In this document: in pieces, positions 8,252-16,407 of the stretch
Layout of the letters: every line of letters starts with the position of its first letter
Position numbering within the stretch: position 1 is the first letter of the stretch
Assembly: GCA_004210455.1 (NCBI GenBank)
Contig: SEFA01000001.1
Coordinates: 1-64,000 of the forward strand
Length of the DNA: 64,000 nt
Reading direction: 5' to 3'
Origin: Rubrivivax sp.
GTDB lineage: Bacteria; Pseudomonadota; Gammaproteobacteria; Burkholderiales; Burkholderiaceae_C
Notes under the pieces: model-generated
The model's input: only the letters and a program-made list of their open reading frames with translations
What the model was told of the DNA's origin: nothing
The model's database searches: none
Program-made: the position numbers and the translations under genes

Positions 8252-11068
8252 TCACTTGAACTGATACGACGCCGACAGATAGAAGAACCGTCCGCGAGGA
8301 TCGGTGTAGCTCGGGTCGTATCCGGAGATGAAGAAGTAGGCCTGGTTAGAGAACGGCGGTGCCTTGTCGAACAGGTTCTTCACGCCTGCGCGGAGGGTGA
8401 GGGCGGAGGTCGCGTCCCAGCCGCCTGCCAGGTCCCACAGCGAATACGCCTTGACCTTGTTCTTCGAGACGATGTTCCCGGCGTCGTTGTCGATGGCGGT
8501 GTTCTGATCGTCGTAGCCGCTGTAGAAGCTGTTGGCCAGGTTGAGGCTCCACGGCCCGCGCGACCAGTCGACGTTCAGGCGATGGCGCCAGCGTTGCACG
8601 ACGCCGTCGGTGACGAAGCGGCCAAGGTTGCTGATGAACGGATCGCCGTCGCCGGTCTGCTTCTTCGATGCCAGTGTCAGCGTGCCCACCAGCTTGGCGC
8701 CGAAGCGTCCCCAGTCGGTGGCGGGTGAGCGGAACTGCAAGGTCAGGTCGAGACCGGACGCCTTCTGCTTGCCGCGGTTCTCCTTGTGCAGCTCGATGAA
8801 GCAGATCTCGGAATCGTCCGGATCGAAATCGCAGCCCGCGACCGGCGTCGCATCGTTGTAGCGATGGATCAGCGACGCGTACTTGTCCGCGTTGGCCAGG
8901 ATCACGTCCTCGCCGATCGTGCTGATCAGGTTGCGCTTCTCGATGTTCCAGTAGTCCAGGCCGACGCTCCAGTTCGGCGTCGGATCCGTCAGCACCCCGA
9001 TCGAGAACTGCCGCGACTTCTCCGGCTTCAGCTTGGAGTTCGAGTAGATGCGCGTTTCCCAGAAGTCCGAGCAGCTGGTCAGGTCGTTGTCGTTCTCGCG
9101 CATGCAGACCGGGTCGGCCAGCACCGGGGTCGTGCTGGTCTTCACCGAGCGGTAGAGGTCGTTCATCGATGGCGCACGGAAGCCGGTGCCGGCCGAGGCG
9201 CGGAAGGTCAGATCCTTCATCGGCGCGAAGCGCAGGCCGATCTTGGGGTTCGTCGAGCCGCCGATCTTCTGATAGTGGTCGTGACGCACCGCCAGCTGCA
9301 GTTCCCACTGCTTCGCGAAGGGCACCAGCAACTCCCCGTACGCGGCCCAGATGTTGCGCGCGTTCTTGGTGAACTGCGCGTCGCCGGGGGTCGAGTCGCC
9401 GAGGATGTCGTCGGACAGGAGCAGGTCGCTGGCCGCCGAGTCGGATTTCTCGCGTCGTACTTCCGCGCCCAACGCGACGGCCATGTCTCCGCCCGCCATC
9501 CGGCTGAGCGTGCGCGTGGCCTTGACGTCCAAGCTGTCCATGGTGCCGCGCGCGCGGCGCACTTCCTGGTTGATGTTGTTGTCGCGCAGGAAGTCGAGGC
9601 CCGCCTGACTGGACGGTCCGAACGGGTTGAGGATGCCGTCGGCATAGGCCTGCATCGTCGCGTTGTAGGGCAGGTAGCCGCGCACGTCGCGATCCGAGAT
9701 CCGGTTCACGCTGTGGTTGAGGCCCCAGTCATAGTCCCACGCGCCGATCGTGCCGGTCATGCCCAGCACGACGCGGCTGCCGGTACTGGTGAGCTCGCTG
9801 GCGCGATTGCCGGCTTCGAGCATGCGGGTGCGGACCTCGATCTCCGGATCCACGTCGGCCAGGCCGGTCGCCGCCAGCGCCGGGATCATGGACACGTCGA
9901 GCAGCGCGTCGATCCGGTTGCTCGTGCCCACGTACCAGCTCTTGCTGCGCGAGTAGGACGCCTCGACGAAGAGCTGGTGGTTGCCGCCCAGCGCCACCAC
10001 GCCGCGGCCGAGGAAGTTGCCCTTCTCGGTCTTGGGATACAGCTCGAGGTCGCGCATGTAGTCGTACGAGCAGGCGTCGACCCCGCCGATGCCGGCCGGC
10101 AGGTAGAGCGTGTGCGGCGCCTGGCAGTCCGGGATGCTCAGGTTGATCGTGCGGTTCGTGATGGGCCGGCCGTTGAGCAGGAAGCCCTGTTCCTGCAGAT
10201 AGTCGCGCTGGTCGGAACTCAGGCGGATGTTGCCCGGGAAGGTCACGCCCGACAGCAGGTGCGGCAGCCGCTCGGGGATGCGCAGGTCGGCGATGAAGTC
10301 GCGCTGCGAGGTCCGCAGTGCGTCGGTCTTCTGGAAGTCCAGCACGCCCATCACGTTGAAGCCGTCGCGCGCCAGATCGCCGTGACCGGCGGCGATGGAC
10401 GCGGTGCGCTTGCCCGCGCCGCCTTCGCCCGTCTTGCCACCGTAGACGTCCAGCTGCACGCCCTGATAGTCCTTGCGGGTGATGAAGTTGACGACGCCCC
10501 CGATCGCGTCGGTGCCGTAGATCGCGGAGGCGCCGTCGAGCAGCACCTCGACCCGCTCGATCGCCGCCGCGGGAATGTTGTTGAGGTCGACCCCGTTGTC
10601 GTCGCCCGGCGAGGCGAAGTTGGCCATGCGCCGGCCGTTCAGCAGCACCAGCGTCGAGGACGTGCCCAGTCCGCGCAGGTTGGCCGAGTTGAGTCCCATC
10701 TGGTCGCGCACGCCACCGGTGCCGATGCTGACGCCGTCGGTCAGCGCGTTGCTCATGGACGACACCGTCGCCATGATCTCGGCCGCCGTGGTGACGCCGG
10801 CCTTCACGATGTCGTTGCGGTTGATGACCTGCACGGGCAGTGCGCCCTCGTCCGCGATGCGCTTGATCGCGGAGCCGGTGATCTCCACGCGCTGCAGCTT
10901 CTGCGCCGTCGTCGGGGCGGGCGCGGAGGCGGCCGGATCCGGCGGCGTGACTTGCGCCTGCGCCGCCTGCGTCAGTCCGACGCTGCAGAGCGCGATCAGG
11001 GCCGCGGCCGCGCAGGCACGCGGGGCGAACGGCGGGCGAAGCGAGGCGCGCGTGGGACGGACGGTCAT
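8252..11068 (-). CDS. TonB-dependent outer-membrane receptor
   Basis: A 938-residue outer-membrane active transporter. ATG 11068 follows GGAG and gives a signal peptide ending AAALIALCSVGLTQAAQAQ. The plug domain starts at QRVEITGSAIKR and contains VQVINRNDI, GLGTSSTLVLLNGRRMA, AIERVEVLLDGASAIYGTDA and GGVVNFITRK, the usual plug hallmarks; the C-terminal half is a beta barrel ending FFYLSASYQFK. The group (large, VEITGS-type) is common for peptides, glycans or other organic ligands, less so for ferric siderophores. It is divergent from a secreted cyanophycinase gene, so uptake of cyanophycin-derived peptides is an attractive but unproven role. No FecR or ECF sigma gene is adjacent. Confidence 0.9.
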   Translation of the reverse strand: MTVRPTRASLRPPFAPRACAAAALIALCSVGLTQAAQAQVTPPDPAASAPAPTTAQKLQRVEITGSAIKRIADEGALPVQVINRNDIVKAGVTTAAEIMATVSSMSNALTDGVSIGTGGVRDQMGLNSANLRGLGTSSTLVLLNGRRMANFASPGDDNGVDLNNIPAAAIERVEVLLDGASAIYGTDAIGGVVNFITRKDYQGVQLDVYGGKTGEGGAGKRTASIAAGHGDLARDGFNVMGVLDFQKTDALRTSQRDFIADLRIPERLPHLLSGVTFPGNIRLSSDQRDYLQEQGFLLNGRPITNRTINLSIPDCQAPHTLYLPAGIGGVDACSYDYMRDLELYPKTEKGNFLGRGVVALGGNHQLFVEASYSRSKSWYVGTSNRIDALLDVSMIPALAATGLADVDPEIEVRTRMLEAGNRASELTSTGSRVVLGMTGTIGAWDYDWGLNHSVNRISDRDVRGYLPYNATMQAYADGILNPFGPSSQAGLDFLRDNNINQEVRRARGTMDSLDVKATRTLSRMAGGDMAVALGAEVRREKSDSAASDLLLSDDILGDSTPGDAQFTKNARNIWAAYGELLVPFAKQWELQLAVRHDHYQKIGGSTNPKIGLRFAPMKDLTFRASAGTGFRAPSMNDLYRSVKTSTTPVLADPVCMRENDNDLTSCSDFWETRIYSNSKLKPEKSRQFSIGVLTDPTPNWSVGLDYWNIEKRNLISTIGEDVILANADKYASLIHRYNDATPVAGCDFDPDDSEICFIELHKENRGKQKASGLDLTLQFRSPATDWGRFGAKLVGTLTLASKKQTGDGDPFISNLGRFVTDGVVQRWRHRLNVDWSRGPWSLNLANSFYSGYDDQNTAIDNDAGNIVSKNKVKAYSLWDLAGGWDATSALTLRAGVKNLFDKAPPFSNQAYFFISGYDPSYTDPRGRFFYLSASYQFK

Positions 11069-11177
11069 GAGGGGCTCCCGGAGGCCGATGGGGGTGGCTC
11101 TGTCGGACCAGTCTAGGGAGCGGGCCGTCACGGACAAGGGTGATGACCCGCGACAGTCGCGACGAAGCAACTCCCGT

Positions 11178-11205
11178 GTGACCAACGGTCACCCGCCTGT
11201 GGGTG
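11178..11205. promoter_or_regulatory. Inverted repeats in the TonB receptor/cyanophycinase divergent region
   Basis: GTGACC-AAC-GGTCAC (11178-11192) is a perfect 6-bp inverted repeat. It overlaps CACCC-GCCTGT-GGGTG (11190-11205). Both lie in the 221-bp region between the two divergent starts. They may form an operator shared by the two genes; this is inferred from position. Confidence 0.35.
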
Positions 11206-11289
11206 AGCGACGCTATGGTGGGTTTCCTCCCTTGGGGCGAGTTCCACTGCTTTCGCAATGCCGCTGGTCCGCGGCGTGAGGCCTAGACG

Positions 11290-12750
11290 ATGTTCGATCG
11301 CCGTTCTCTTCGTCACACTCTTCGTCGCGTCGCCGGCGTCCTCTGCTGGGTCTGCGCCGTCTCGACGACCCCCGCCCAGGCGGCACCGCCGGCGACCGCG
11401 CCGGCCGCCAAGCCCGCGCAGGCCGCGACGGCGAAACCCTCGCCCAGCGCCAGCCCCGGCGGCACCGCGCCGTCGCCAGCCCCGCAGGCAACGACTGGCC
11501 CCGCGGGCGATGTCCCCATTAAAGGTCACGCCATGGCCATCGGCGGTGCGCTCAAGGCCGACAACGACGAGGTCTGGAACCGCCTGATCGCCCTGGCCGG
11601 CGGACGCGGCGCGCGGTTCGTCGTCTTCGGCACCGCCGCCGAGGATCCCGAGGCCAGCGCCAAGCAGGTCGTCGAGCAGCTGCAGCGCCGCGGCGCCTTT
11701 GCCGAGGCGCTGCCCGTCGCGCCCAAGTTCTCCTGGGTCGACCTCGGCAAGGTCGTGCGCGACGCCGCGCTGATCGCCAAGGTGCGCAACGCCAAGGGCA
11801 TCTTCTTCACCGGCGGCTCGCAGGAGCGCATCGTGGACGTGCTCTATCCGGGCGGGCACTCGACGCCCATGCTGGAGGCGATCTGGGAGGTCTACCGCAA
11901 GGGTGGCGTCGTCGCCGGTACCTCGGCCGGCGCGGCGATCATGAGCACGGTGATGTTCCGCGACGCCCCCAGCGTCATCAGCATCCTCAAGGGCCAGTGG
12001 GAGGAGGGCAAGCAGATCGACCGCGGCCTGGGCTTCGTCGGGCCGGAACTCTTCGTCGACCAGCACTTCCTCAAGCGCGGGCGCTTCGGCCGCATGGTGC
12101 CGCTGATGCTGGCCAAGGGCTACAAGCTGGGACTCGGCGTGGACGAGAACTCCGCCGCCGTGATCCGCGGCGACGAGGTCGAGATCCTCGGCCACAAGGG
12201 TGCGCTGCTGGTCGACCTGAGCGAGGCGTCCTCGGACCGGGGACTCGGCGTTTTCAACCTGAAGAACGCCCGGCTGACCTATCTCGATCACGGCGACCGG
12301 ATGAACCTGCGCACCCGCGGCGTCACGCCCTCGCCGGTGAAGCTGCGCGGGCAGAAGCTTGAGCCCGGCGCGCCCGACTACAAGCCCTACTACACGCTGC
12401 CCCAGTTCTACACCGACATGTTGGGCGACTCCACGATCTCCACCGCGATGTCCATCCTGATCGACAGCGTCCAGCCCGAGTTCCGCGGCCTGAGCTTCGA
12501 GGCCGCGCCCAAGGCGGGCGACACGCTGGCCGATCTGGGCTTCCTGTTCCGGCTCTACAAGGGCCCGGGCAGCATCGGCTGGAGCACCGATGAACTCGGA
12601 CCCGAGGACTACACGGTGGTGAACCTCTACCTCGATGTGACCCCGGTGCGCATGCCCTTGCCGCTGTTCGGTCCCTGGCCGGGCGAGCCTCGCACCAGGA
12701 AGCCCGCCGCGGCCGAGGAACCGCCTGCGGGCGAACGACCACAGCAGTGA
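11290..12750 (+). CDS. Exported cyanophycinase-like serine peptidase (family S51)
   Basis: A 486-residue protein. An N-terminal signal (residues 1-31, ending TTPAQA) is followed by a Pro/Ala-rich linker to about 75. The S51 peptidase core follows: AIGGALKADNDEVW, FFTGGSQERI, nucleophile Ser in VVAGTSAGAAIMS (about residue 212), the DQHFLKRGRFGRM segment and LGVDENSAAVI. These match cyanophycinases, which cut the aspartate-arginine storage polymer to beta-Asp-Arg dipeptides. Extracellular versions (CphE) are larger than cytoplasmic CphB and carry a signal, as here. About 150 extra C-terminal residues are unassigned. It lies divergent from a TonB receptor. Another S51-type substrate is possible. 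Confidence 0.85.
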   Translation: MFDRRSLRHTLRRVAGVLCWVCAVSTTPAQAAPPATAPAAKPAQAATAKPSPSASPGGTAPSPAPQATTGPAGDVPIKGHAMAIGGALKADNDEVWNRLIALAGGRGARFVVFGTAAEDPEASAKQVVEQLQRRGAFAEALPVAPKFSWVDLGKVVRDAALIAKVRNAKGIFFTGGSQERIVDVLYPGGHSTPMLEAIWEVYRKGGVVAGTSAGAAIMSTVMFRDAPSVISILKGQWEEGKQIDRGLGFVGPELFVDQHFLKRGRFGRMVPLMLAKGYKLGLGVDENSAAVIRGDEVEILGHKGALLVDLSEASSDRGLGVFNLKNARLTYLDHGDRMNLRTRGVTPSPVKLRGQKLEPGAPDYKPYYTLPQFYTDMLGDSTISTAMSILIDSVQPEFRGLSFEAAPKAGDTLADLGFLFRLYKGPGSIGWSTDELGPEDYTVVNLYLDVTPVRMPLPLFGPWPGEPRTRKPAAAEEPPAGERPQQ

Positions 12751-12865
12751 GGCAAGCGGCGATGAACGTCCCCCGGGCGACCGGCAAGGCCGTCCGGCAT
12801 CCGGATTGCTGGCGGCCTCTGCAAAGCCGCTAGCATGCGGCGTCCGCTCTTCCTTGCCCTTCGCT

Positions 12866-12892
12866 CCCTTCCTGCCCTTCCTGCCCTTCCTG
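12866..12892 (+). repeat. Three tandem copies of a 9-bp repeat upstream of the protease start
   Basis: CCCTTCCTG occurs three times without mismatch, followed by a degenerate partial copy. If translation began at ATG 12835 it would encode LPALPAL; with the preferred TTG start it is untranslated. Nine-bp units keep frame, so copy number could vary without breaking the gene. Confidence 0.8.
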
Positions 12893-12915
12893 CTCTTCTC
12901 CTGGAGTCTCCTGCG

Positions 12916-14379
12916 TTGTCGCGAAAACCTCTCACCCCAGGGCGTGCCGCCGTCGGGGCGGTCCTGCTGCTGCTGAGCGCGGCGCTGGGCCTGCCCACCG
13001 CGGCGCAGACACGCCCCGCGCCGCTGCCCGCCATGACGCCGGCATCGCCCGCCGTGCCGACCCAGCCGACCGTTCCGCCAGGCGCTCCGGCGACCGCCGC
13101 CAGCCAGGCGATCTCGTCCGCGCCGGTCTCGGCCAGCGCCCGCCGGCTCTATGACCGCAGCCGCGCGCAGCTGCTGCAGGTCCGCACGCTCTACAACGGC
13201 AGCCAGGCCTCGGTGGGCTCGGGCTTCGTGGTCAGCGCCGAAGGCCACGTCATCACCAACTACCACGTCATCAGCCAGCACGCGCTGGAGCCCGAGCGCT
13301 ACCAGCTGAAGTTCCAGACGCCCGAGGGCGACGGCGGCGACATCGAGCTGCTGGACTTCGACGCCCGCCGCGACCTCGCGCTGTTGCGCATCGTGGCCAA
13401 GCCCGGCGACGCGAAGGCCGATCCCAAGGGCGTCGTCGCCCGCATGACCGGCACCCCGCTGGTGTTCCGCAAGGCCGAGCAGCCGCTGGCCAAGGGCGAG
13501 CGCATCTACTCGATGGGCAACCCGCACGACGTCGCCTTCGCCGTCGTCGAGGGCACCTACAACGGCCTGGTCGAGCGCAGCTTCGACCCGCTGATCTACT
13601 ACTCCGGATCGATCAACCCCGGCATGAGCGGCGGTCCGGTGATCGACGAGGACGGCGAGATCGTCGGCATCAACGTGTCGACCATGATCTTCGCGCAGCA
13701 GATGAGCTTCCTGGTCCCGGGCGAGCACGCGGCCGCGCTGCTCGCGCGCAGCCGCAACGCCACGCCGATCAAGGGCGCCGCCTGGCCCAAGCTGCGCCAG
13801 CAGCTGATGGCCTACCAGGACGAGCTCTCGCGCAACTTCCTGGCGCAGCCGTGGCGCACGCTGACGCATCCGCGCTACCGTTTCCCGATCCCGCAGGAGG
13901 AGTACATGCGCTGCTGGGGCAGCGGTTCCTCCGCCGACGAGCAGGGCCTGCAGATGCAGCGCACGCAATGCCGGATGGAGCATGCGCTGTTCATCAGCGA
14001 GTCGCTCCAGACCGGCTACTTCGGCGTCACCGAGGAGGTCTACGACGGCAGCAAGCTGGGCGCGCTGCGTTTCTCGGCGATCTACTCGGCGAGCTTCCGC
14101 AACGAACGCCTCGGCGGCCCGGACCGCGACCGCACCGCGCCCTACTGCAAGGAGGACTTCGTCCAGCAGAAGGACGGTCCGCCGCTGCGCGCCGTCGCCT
14201 GCCTGCGGGCGTACCGCAAGCTGGAGGGCCTCTTCGACCTCACCGTGCTGGTCACCAACGTGGACGCCCCGACCGAAGGTGCCCTCGGCCGCTTCGACGC
14301 CCGCGGCGTCAGCTTCGCGAATGCCACCCAGCTGACGCGCCACTATCTCCAAGGATTCGCATGGACCACGCCGCGGTAA
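12916..14379 (+). CDS. Exported trypsin-like serine protease without PDZ domain
   Basis: Starting at TTG 12916, which has GGAG 9 nt upstream, gives 487 residues with a textbook signal peptide ending LPTAAQ; the in-frame ATG 12835 adds 27 LPALPA-type residues and has no Shine-Dalgarno. The chymotrypsin-fold triad is intact: His117 (ITNYHVIS), Asp153 (ARRDLALL) and Ser238 (GMSGGPV), as in the DegP/HtrA group. There is no PDZ domain; instead about 200 C-terminal residues (from about 285, including EEYMRCWGSGSS) are of unknown fold and hold several Cys. The stop overlaps the start of the FHA gene by 19 nt, so the two are probably translated together. Role: periplasmic protease linked to an FHA membrane protein; substrate unknown. 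Confidence 0.85.
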   Translation: MSRKPLTPGRAAVGAVLLLLSAALGLPTAAQTRPAPLPAMTPASPAVPTQPTVPPGAPATAASQAISSAPVSASARRLYDRSRAQLLQVRTLYNGSQASVGSGFVVSAEGHVITNYHVISQHALEPERYQLKFQTPEGDGGDIELLDFDARRDLALLRIVAKPGDAKADPKGVVARMTGTPLVFRKAEQPLAKGERIYSMGNPHDVAFAVVEGTYNGLVERSFDPLIYYSGSINPGMSGGPVIDEDGEIVGINVSTMIFAQQMSFLVPGEHAAALLARSRNATPIKGAAWPKLRQQLMAYQDELSRNFLAQPWRTLTHPRYRFPIPQEEYMRCWGSGSSADEQGLQMQRTQCRMEHALFISESLQTGYFGVTEEVYDGSKLGALRFSAIYSASFRNERLGGPDRDRTAPYCKEDFVQQKDGPPLRAVACLRAYRKLEGLFDLTVLVTNVDAPTEGALGRFDARGVSFANATQLTRHYLQGFAWTTPR

Positions 14380-15443
14380 TCGAGATCGTCGACCGGGACG
14401 GTCATTGCCGGGAGGTGCACAAGGTGCGCGCGTGGCCGCTGCGCATCGGGCGTTCGCCGGACTGCGACCTCGTCCTGTCGGACCCGCACCTGGCCGGCGC
14501 GCATGCGCTGCTGCATTGGGATCGCGGTGAACCCGCCGCTGACCTTGCCGCCGCACCCGGCACCGAACGCGGCGACGGGACGCCGGACCCGGGCGCCTCG
14601 CCGGCCGCCGGCGGGCCGGTGCTGGAACTGCTGCCCAGCCAGAACGGCGCCTGGCTGGACGGACGCAGACTGGCGGCCGGCAGCCGCGCGGCATGGCCGT
14701 CCTCGGCCCTGCTGCAGATCGGCACGACGCGGCTGCGATTGCGCACCGCGCTGGATGCGCTGCCGGCCGAGAAGCCCCTGAACCGCGCCGACGAGCCGGT
14801 CAAGCGCGATGCGCGGCCGTCGTGGGCGCTGCCGGCGCTGCTGGTGCTGTGGGCCCTGATGCTGTGGGGCGCGAACTGGGCGGCCAATGACGGCTCCGCG
14901 AGCTGGGTCGACACGGTCAGCGCGCTGCTCGCGCCCATCGGCGTGGCGCTGATCTGGGCCGCGCTCTGGGCGCTCGTCACGCAGCTGTTCCGGCACTGGT
15001 TCGCGTTCGGCGCGCACCTGTGGCGGGCCTTGGTCGCCACCGTCGCGATGCAGCTGCTGGACCTGCTGCTGCCGCTGCTGGGCTACATGCTGAACGCCCC
15101 GCGCCTGCTGGCGCTGGAGCCGGTACTCATGTCGGTGGGCGCGGCGCTGCTGCTGTGGTGGCATGCGACCGTCGTGTGGCCGCGCGCCTCGCGCCGGGTG
15201 GCGGTGGGCATCGGCGCGATGTGCCTCGTGGGCCTGGCCCTGACCGTGGGGCGTCGCACCGAGCAGCAGTACTGGCTGGGCCCGAGCTACATGGCCACGC
15301 TGGCGCCGCCGTCCCTGCGCCTGGTGTCGCCCAAGCCGGTCGACAGCTTCATCGACGGCATGGACAAGCTCGAGGCGCCGCTGCTGCGCCAGGCCGAGAA
15401 GCGCAACGAGCAGGCCGGCGGCAGCGGCGACAACGACGAATGA
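14361..15443 (+). CDS. FHA-domain protein with multiple transmembrane helices
   Basis: A 360-residue protein starting inside the protease gene. An N-terminal FHA-like domain (about residues 1-130) shows the GRSPDCDLVLSDPHLAGAH strand pattern and SQNGAWLDG. In canonical FHA domains a Ser in the S-x-x-H motif touches phosphothreonine; here the corresponding position reads Ala (HLAGAH), so phosphopeptide binding may be lost. A Gly/Pro/Ala-rich loop interrupts the domain. From about residue 152 there are about five hydrophobic helices (WALPALLVLWALML, LIWAALWALVTQL, LLDLLLPLLGYML, LMSVGAALLLWW, IGAMCLVGLALTV) and a soluble acidic tail. Partner of the exported protease by overlap; function unknown. 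Confidence 0.8.
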   Translation: MDHAAVIEIVDRDGHCREVHKVRAWPLRIGRSPDCDLVLSDPHLAGAHALLHWDRGEPAADLAAAPGTERGDGTPDPGASPAAGGPVLELLPSQNGAWLDGRRLAAGSRAAWPSSALLQIGTTRLRLRTALDALPAEKPLNRADEPVKRDARPSWALPALLVLWALMLWGANWAANDGSASWVDTVSALLAPIGVALIWAALWALVTQLFRHWFAFGAHLWRALVATVAMQLLDLLLPLLGYMLNAPRLLALEPVLMSVGAALLLWWHATVVWPRASRRVAVGIGAMCLVGLALTVGRRTEQQYWLGPSYMATLAPPSLRLVSPKPVDSFIDGMDKLEAPLLRQAEKRNEQAGGSGDNDE

Positions 15444-15481
15444 TCGAGGGGTGAGCGAGGCGTGATCCGGCCCGGCGGTCC

Positions 15482-15949
15482 TCAGTTGGCCGTCAGCCGC
15501 TTCTCCATGAAGACCGACAGCGGGTCCGCGGCATAGCTGCCGAAGGGCGCGCGTCGGTCGTACCCCAGCGTCTCGTAGAGCTTGAGGGCCTCGGGCTGGT
15601 GCACGCCGGTCTCCAGGCGCGCCAGTTCGATGCCTTTCGCCCTGAGATGGGATTCGAGCTCCTCCATCAGGACCTTGGAGATCCCGCGCCCCCGGAAGTG
15701 CGGCTGGACGAAGACCCGCTTGATCTCGCCGTACGGGCCTTCGGCGTCGTCGACGACCTTGACCGCGGCGCAGCCGGCCAGCCACTCCGCGAGCCATACG
15801 CCGATGAAGCGCACCTGCGGCTGCGCCAGCGCCTGCGGGTCCTCGAGGTGATTGCTCTCGCTCGGATAAAGGGCCGCCATGTACGCGTCAGACTGCGCCA
15901 GCAGGGACATCGCGGCGGGGCTGTGAGGGTCCAGGGGTTCGATCTGCAT
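15482..15949 (-). CDS. GNAT-family N-acetyltransferase
   Basis: A 155-residue GNAT enzyme, transferring an acetyl group from acetyl-CoA to an unknown amine. The acetyl-CoA loop is VFVQPHFRGRGISKVLMEELE (R/Q-x-x-G-x-G type) and the fourth conserved motif is GVHQPEALKLYETLGY. The start at ATG 15949 (MQIEPLDPH) gives a standard-length domain; longer in-frame extensions run into the rnpB terminator. It is transcribed in the same direction as rnpB, downstream of it. Confidence 0.85.
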   Translation of the reverse strand: MQIEPLDPHSPAAMSLLAQSDAYMAALYPSESNHLEDPQALAQPQVRFIGVWLAEWLAGCAAVKVVDDAEGPYGEIKRVFVQPHFRGRGISKVLMEELESHLRAKGIELARLETGVHQPEALKLYETLGYDRRAPFGSYAADPLSVFMEKRLTAN

Positions 15950-16003
15950 GCCACGAAGGTAGCAACCGATGTGCCCAGACGCACAGGATCCGTGAAAGAC
16001 CCT

Positions 16004-16037
16004 GAAAAGCACTGCAAGCCGATGTTGGGCCTGCAGC
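16004..16037 (-). terminator. Probable terminator of rnpB
   Basis: Read on the minus strand, TGCAGGCC (16035-16028) pairs with GGCTTGCA (16020-16013), one wobble pair included, with a 7-nt loop and then GTGCTTTTC. It lies about 15 nt past the 3' end of RNase P RNA. Confidence 0.6.
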
Positions 16038-16050
16038 GTCGTCATAAATG

Positions 16051-16384
16051 TGAAGCAAGCCGATAGGCCGGATTCTGTGCGCGGATCCTCTTGCGATTCC
16101 CCGCGTGACCGCCATTCCTCTGGGCCGGGCATCACTGCCCGGCTCGGTGCCACCTACCCGCCAGCTCTGCGAGCCGCATCGACGCTGGCCTACTTGGTGT
16201 TGCTGCGCGTAGAGATTGCCCGTTTCACCCGATGGCGGCCTGCGCCGCCATCGACTCGTCTCTGTTGCTCTGATCCTCGGCTTTCGCCGGGCAGCCGTTA
16301 GCTGCTACGCCGCTCTATGCAGTCCGGACCTTCCTCCAGTGCCGTGTTTCCACGATCGCACCAGCGGCGGTCTGGCTTGCTTCA
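16051..16384 (-). ncRNA. rnpB: RNase P RNA (M1 RNA), bacterial type A
   Basis: About 334 nt, transcribed leftwards. The 5' end GTGAAGCAAGCCAGACCGCC and the 3' end ACAGAATCCGGCCTATCGG are hallmarks of gamma/beta-proteobacterial RNase P RNA. The conserved CR-I block reads GAGGAAGGTCCGGACT, and the P1 stem pairs GAAGCAAGCC with its complement near the 3' end. A -10 element TAAACT (16398-16393) lies 7 nt before the expected first nucleotide; its promoter therefore sits in the 3' end of the oxidoreductase gene and the short gap. The RNA is the catalytic subunit that matures tRNA 5' ends. Ends are estimated to within a few bases. Confidence 0.95.
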
Positions 16385-16407
16385 CGGGGGCGAGTTTACC
16401 CCGCGGG

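Noticed and set aside
8786-11116. Long plus-strand open frame (776 codons) opposite the TonB receptor
   Set aside because: It has Arg/Val/Gly/His-rich low-information protein and no domain. Codons are the complement of a clearly coding minus strand; such frames are expected at very high GC.
12835-12915. ATG 12835 as the protease start
   Set aside because: No Shine-Dalgarno and a repetitive LPALPAL extension; TTG 12916 has GGAG and yields a clean signal peptide. It remains an alternative.
11128-14694. Minus-strand open frame of 1188 codons across cyanophycinase, protease and FHA genes
   Set aside because: It covers three well-supported plus-strand genes, spans their intergenic gaps and shows no recognisable domain.
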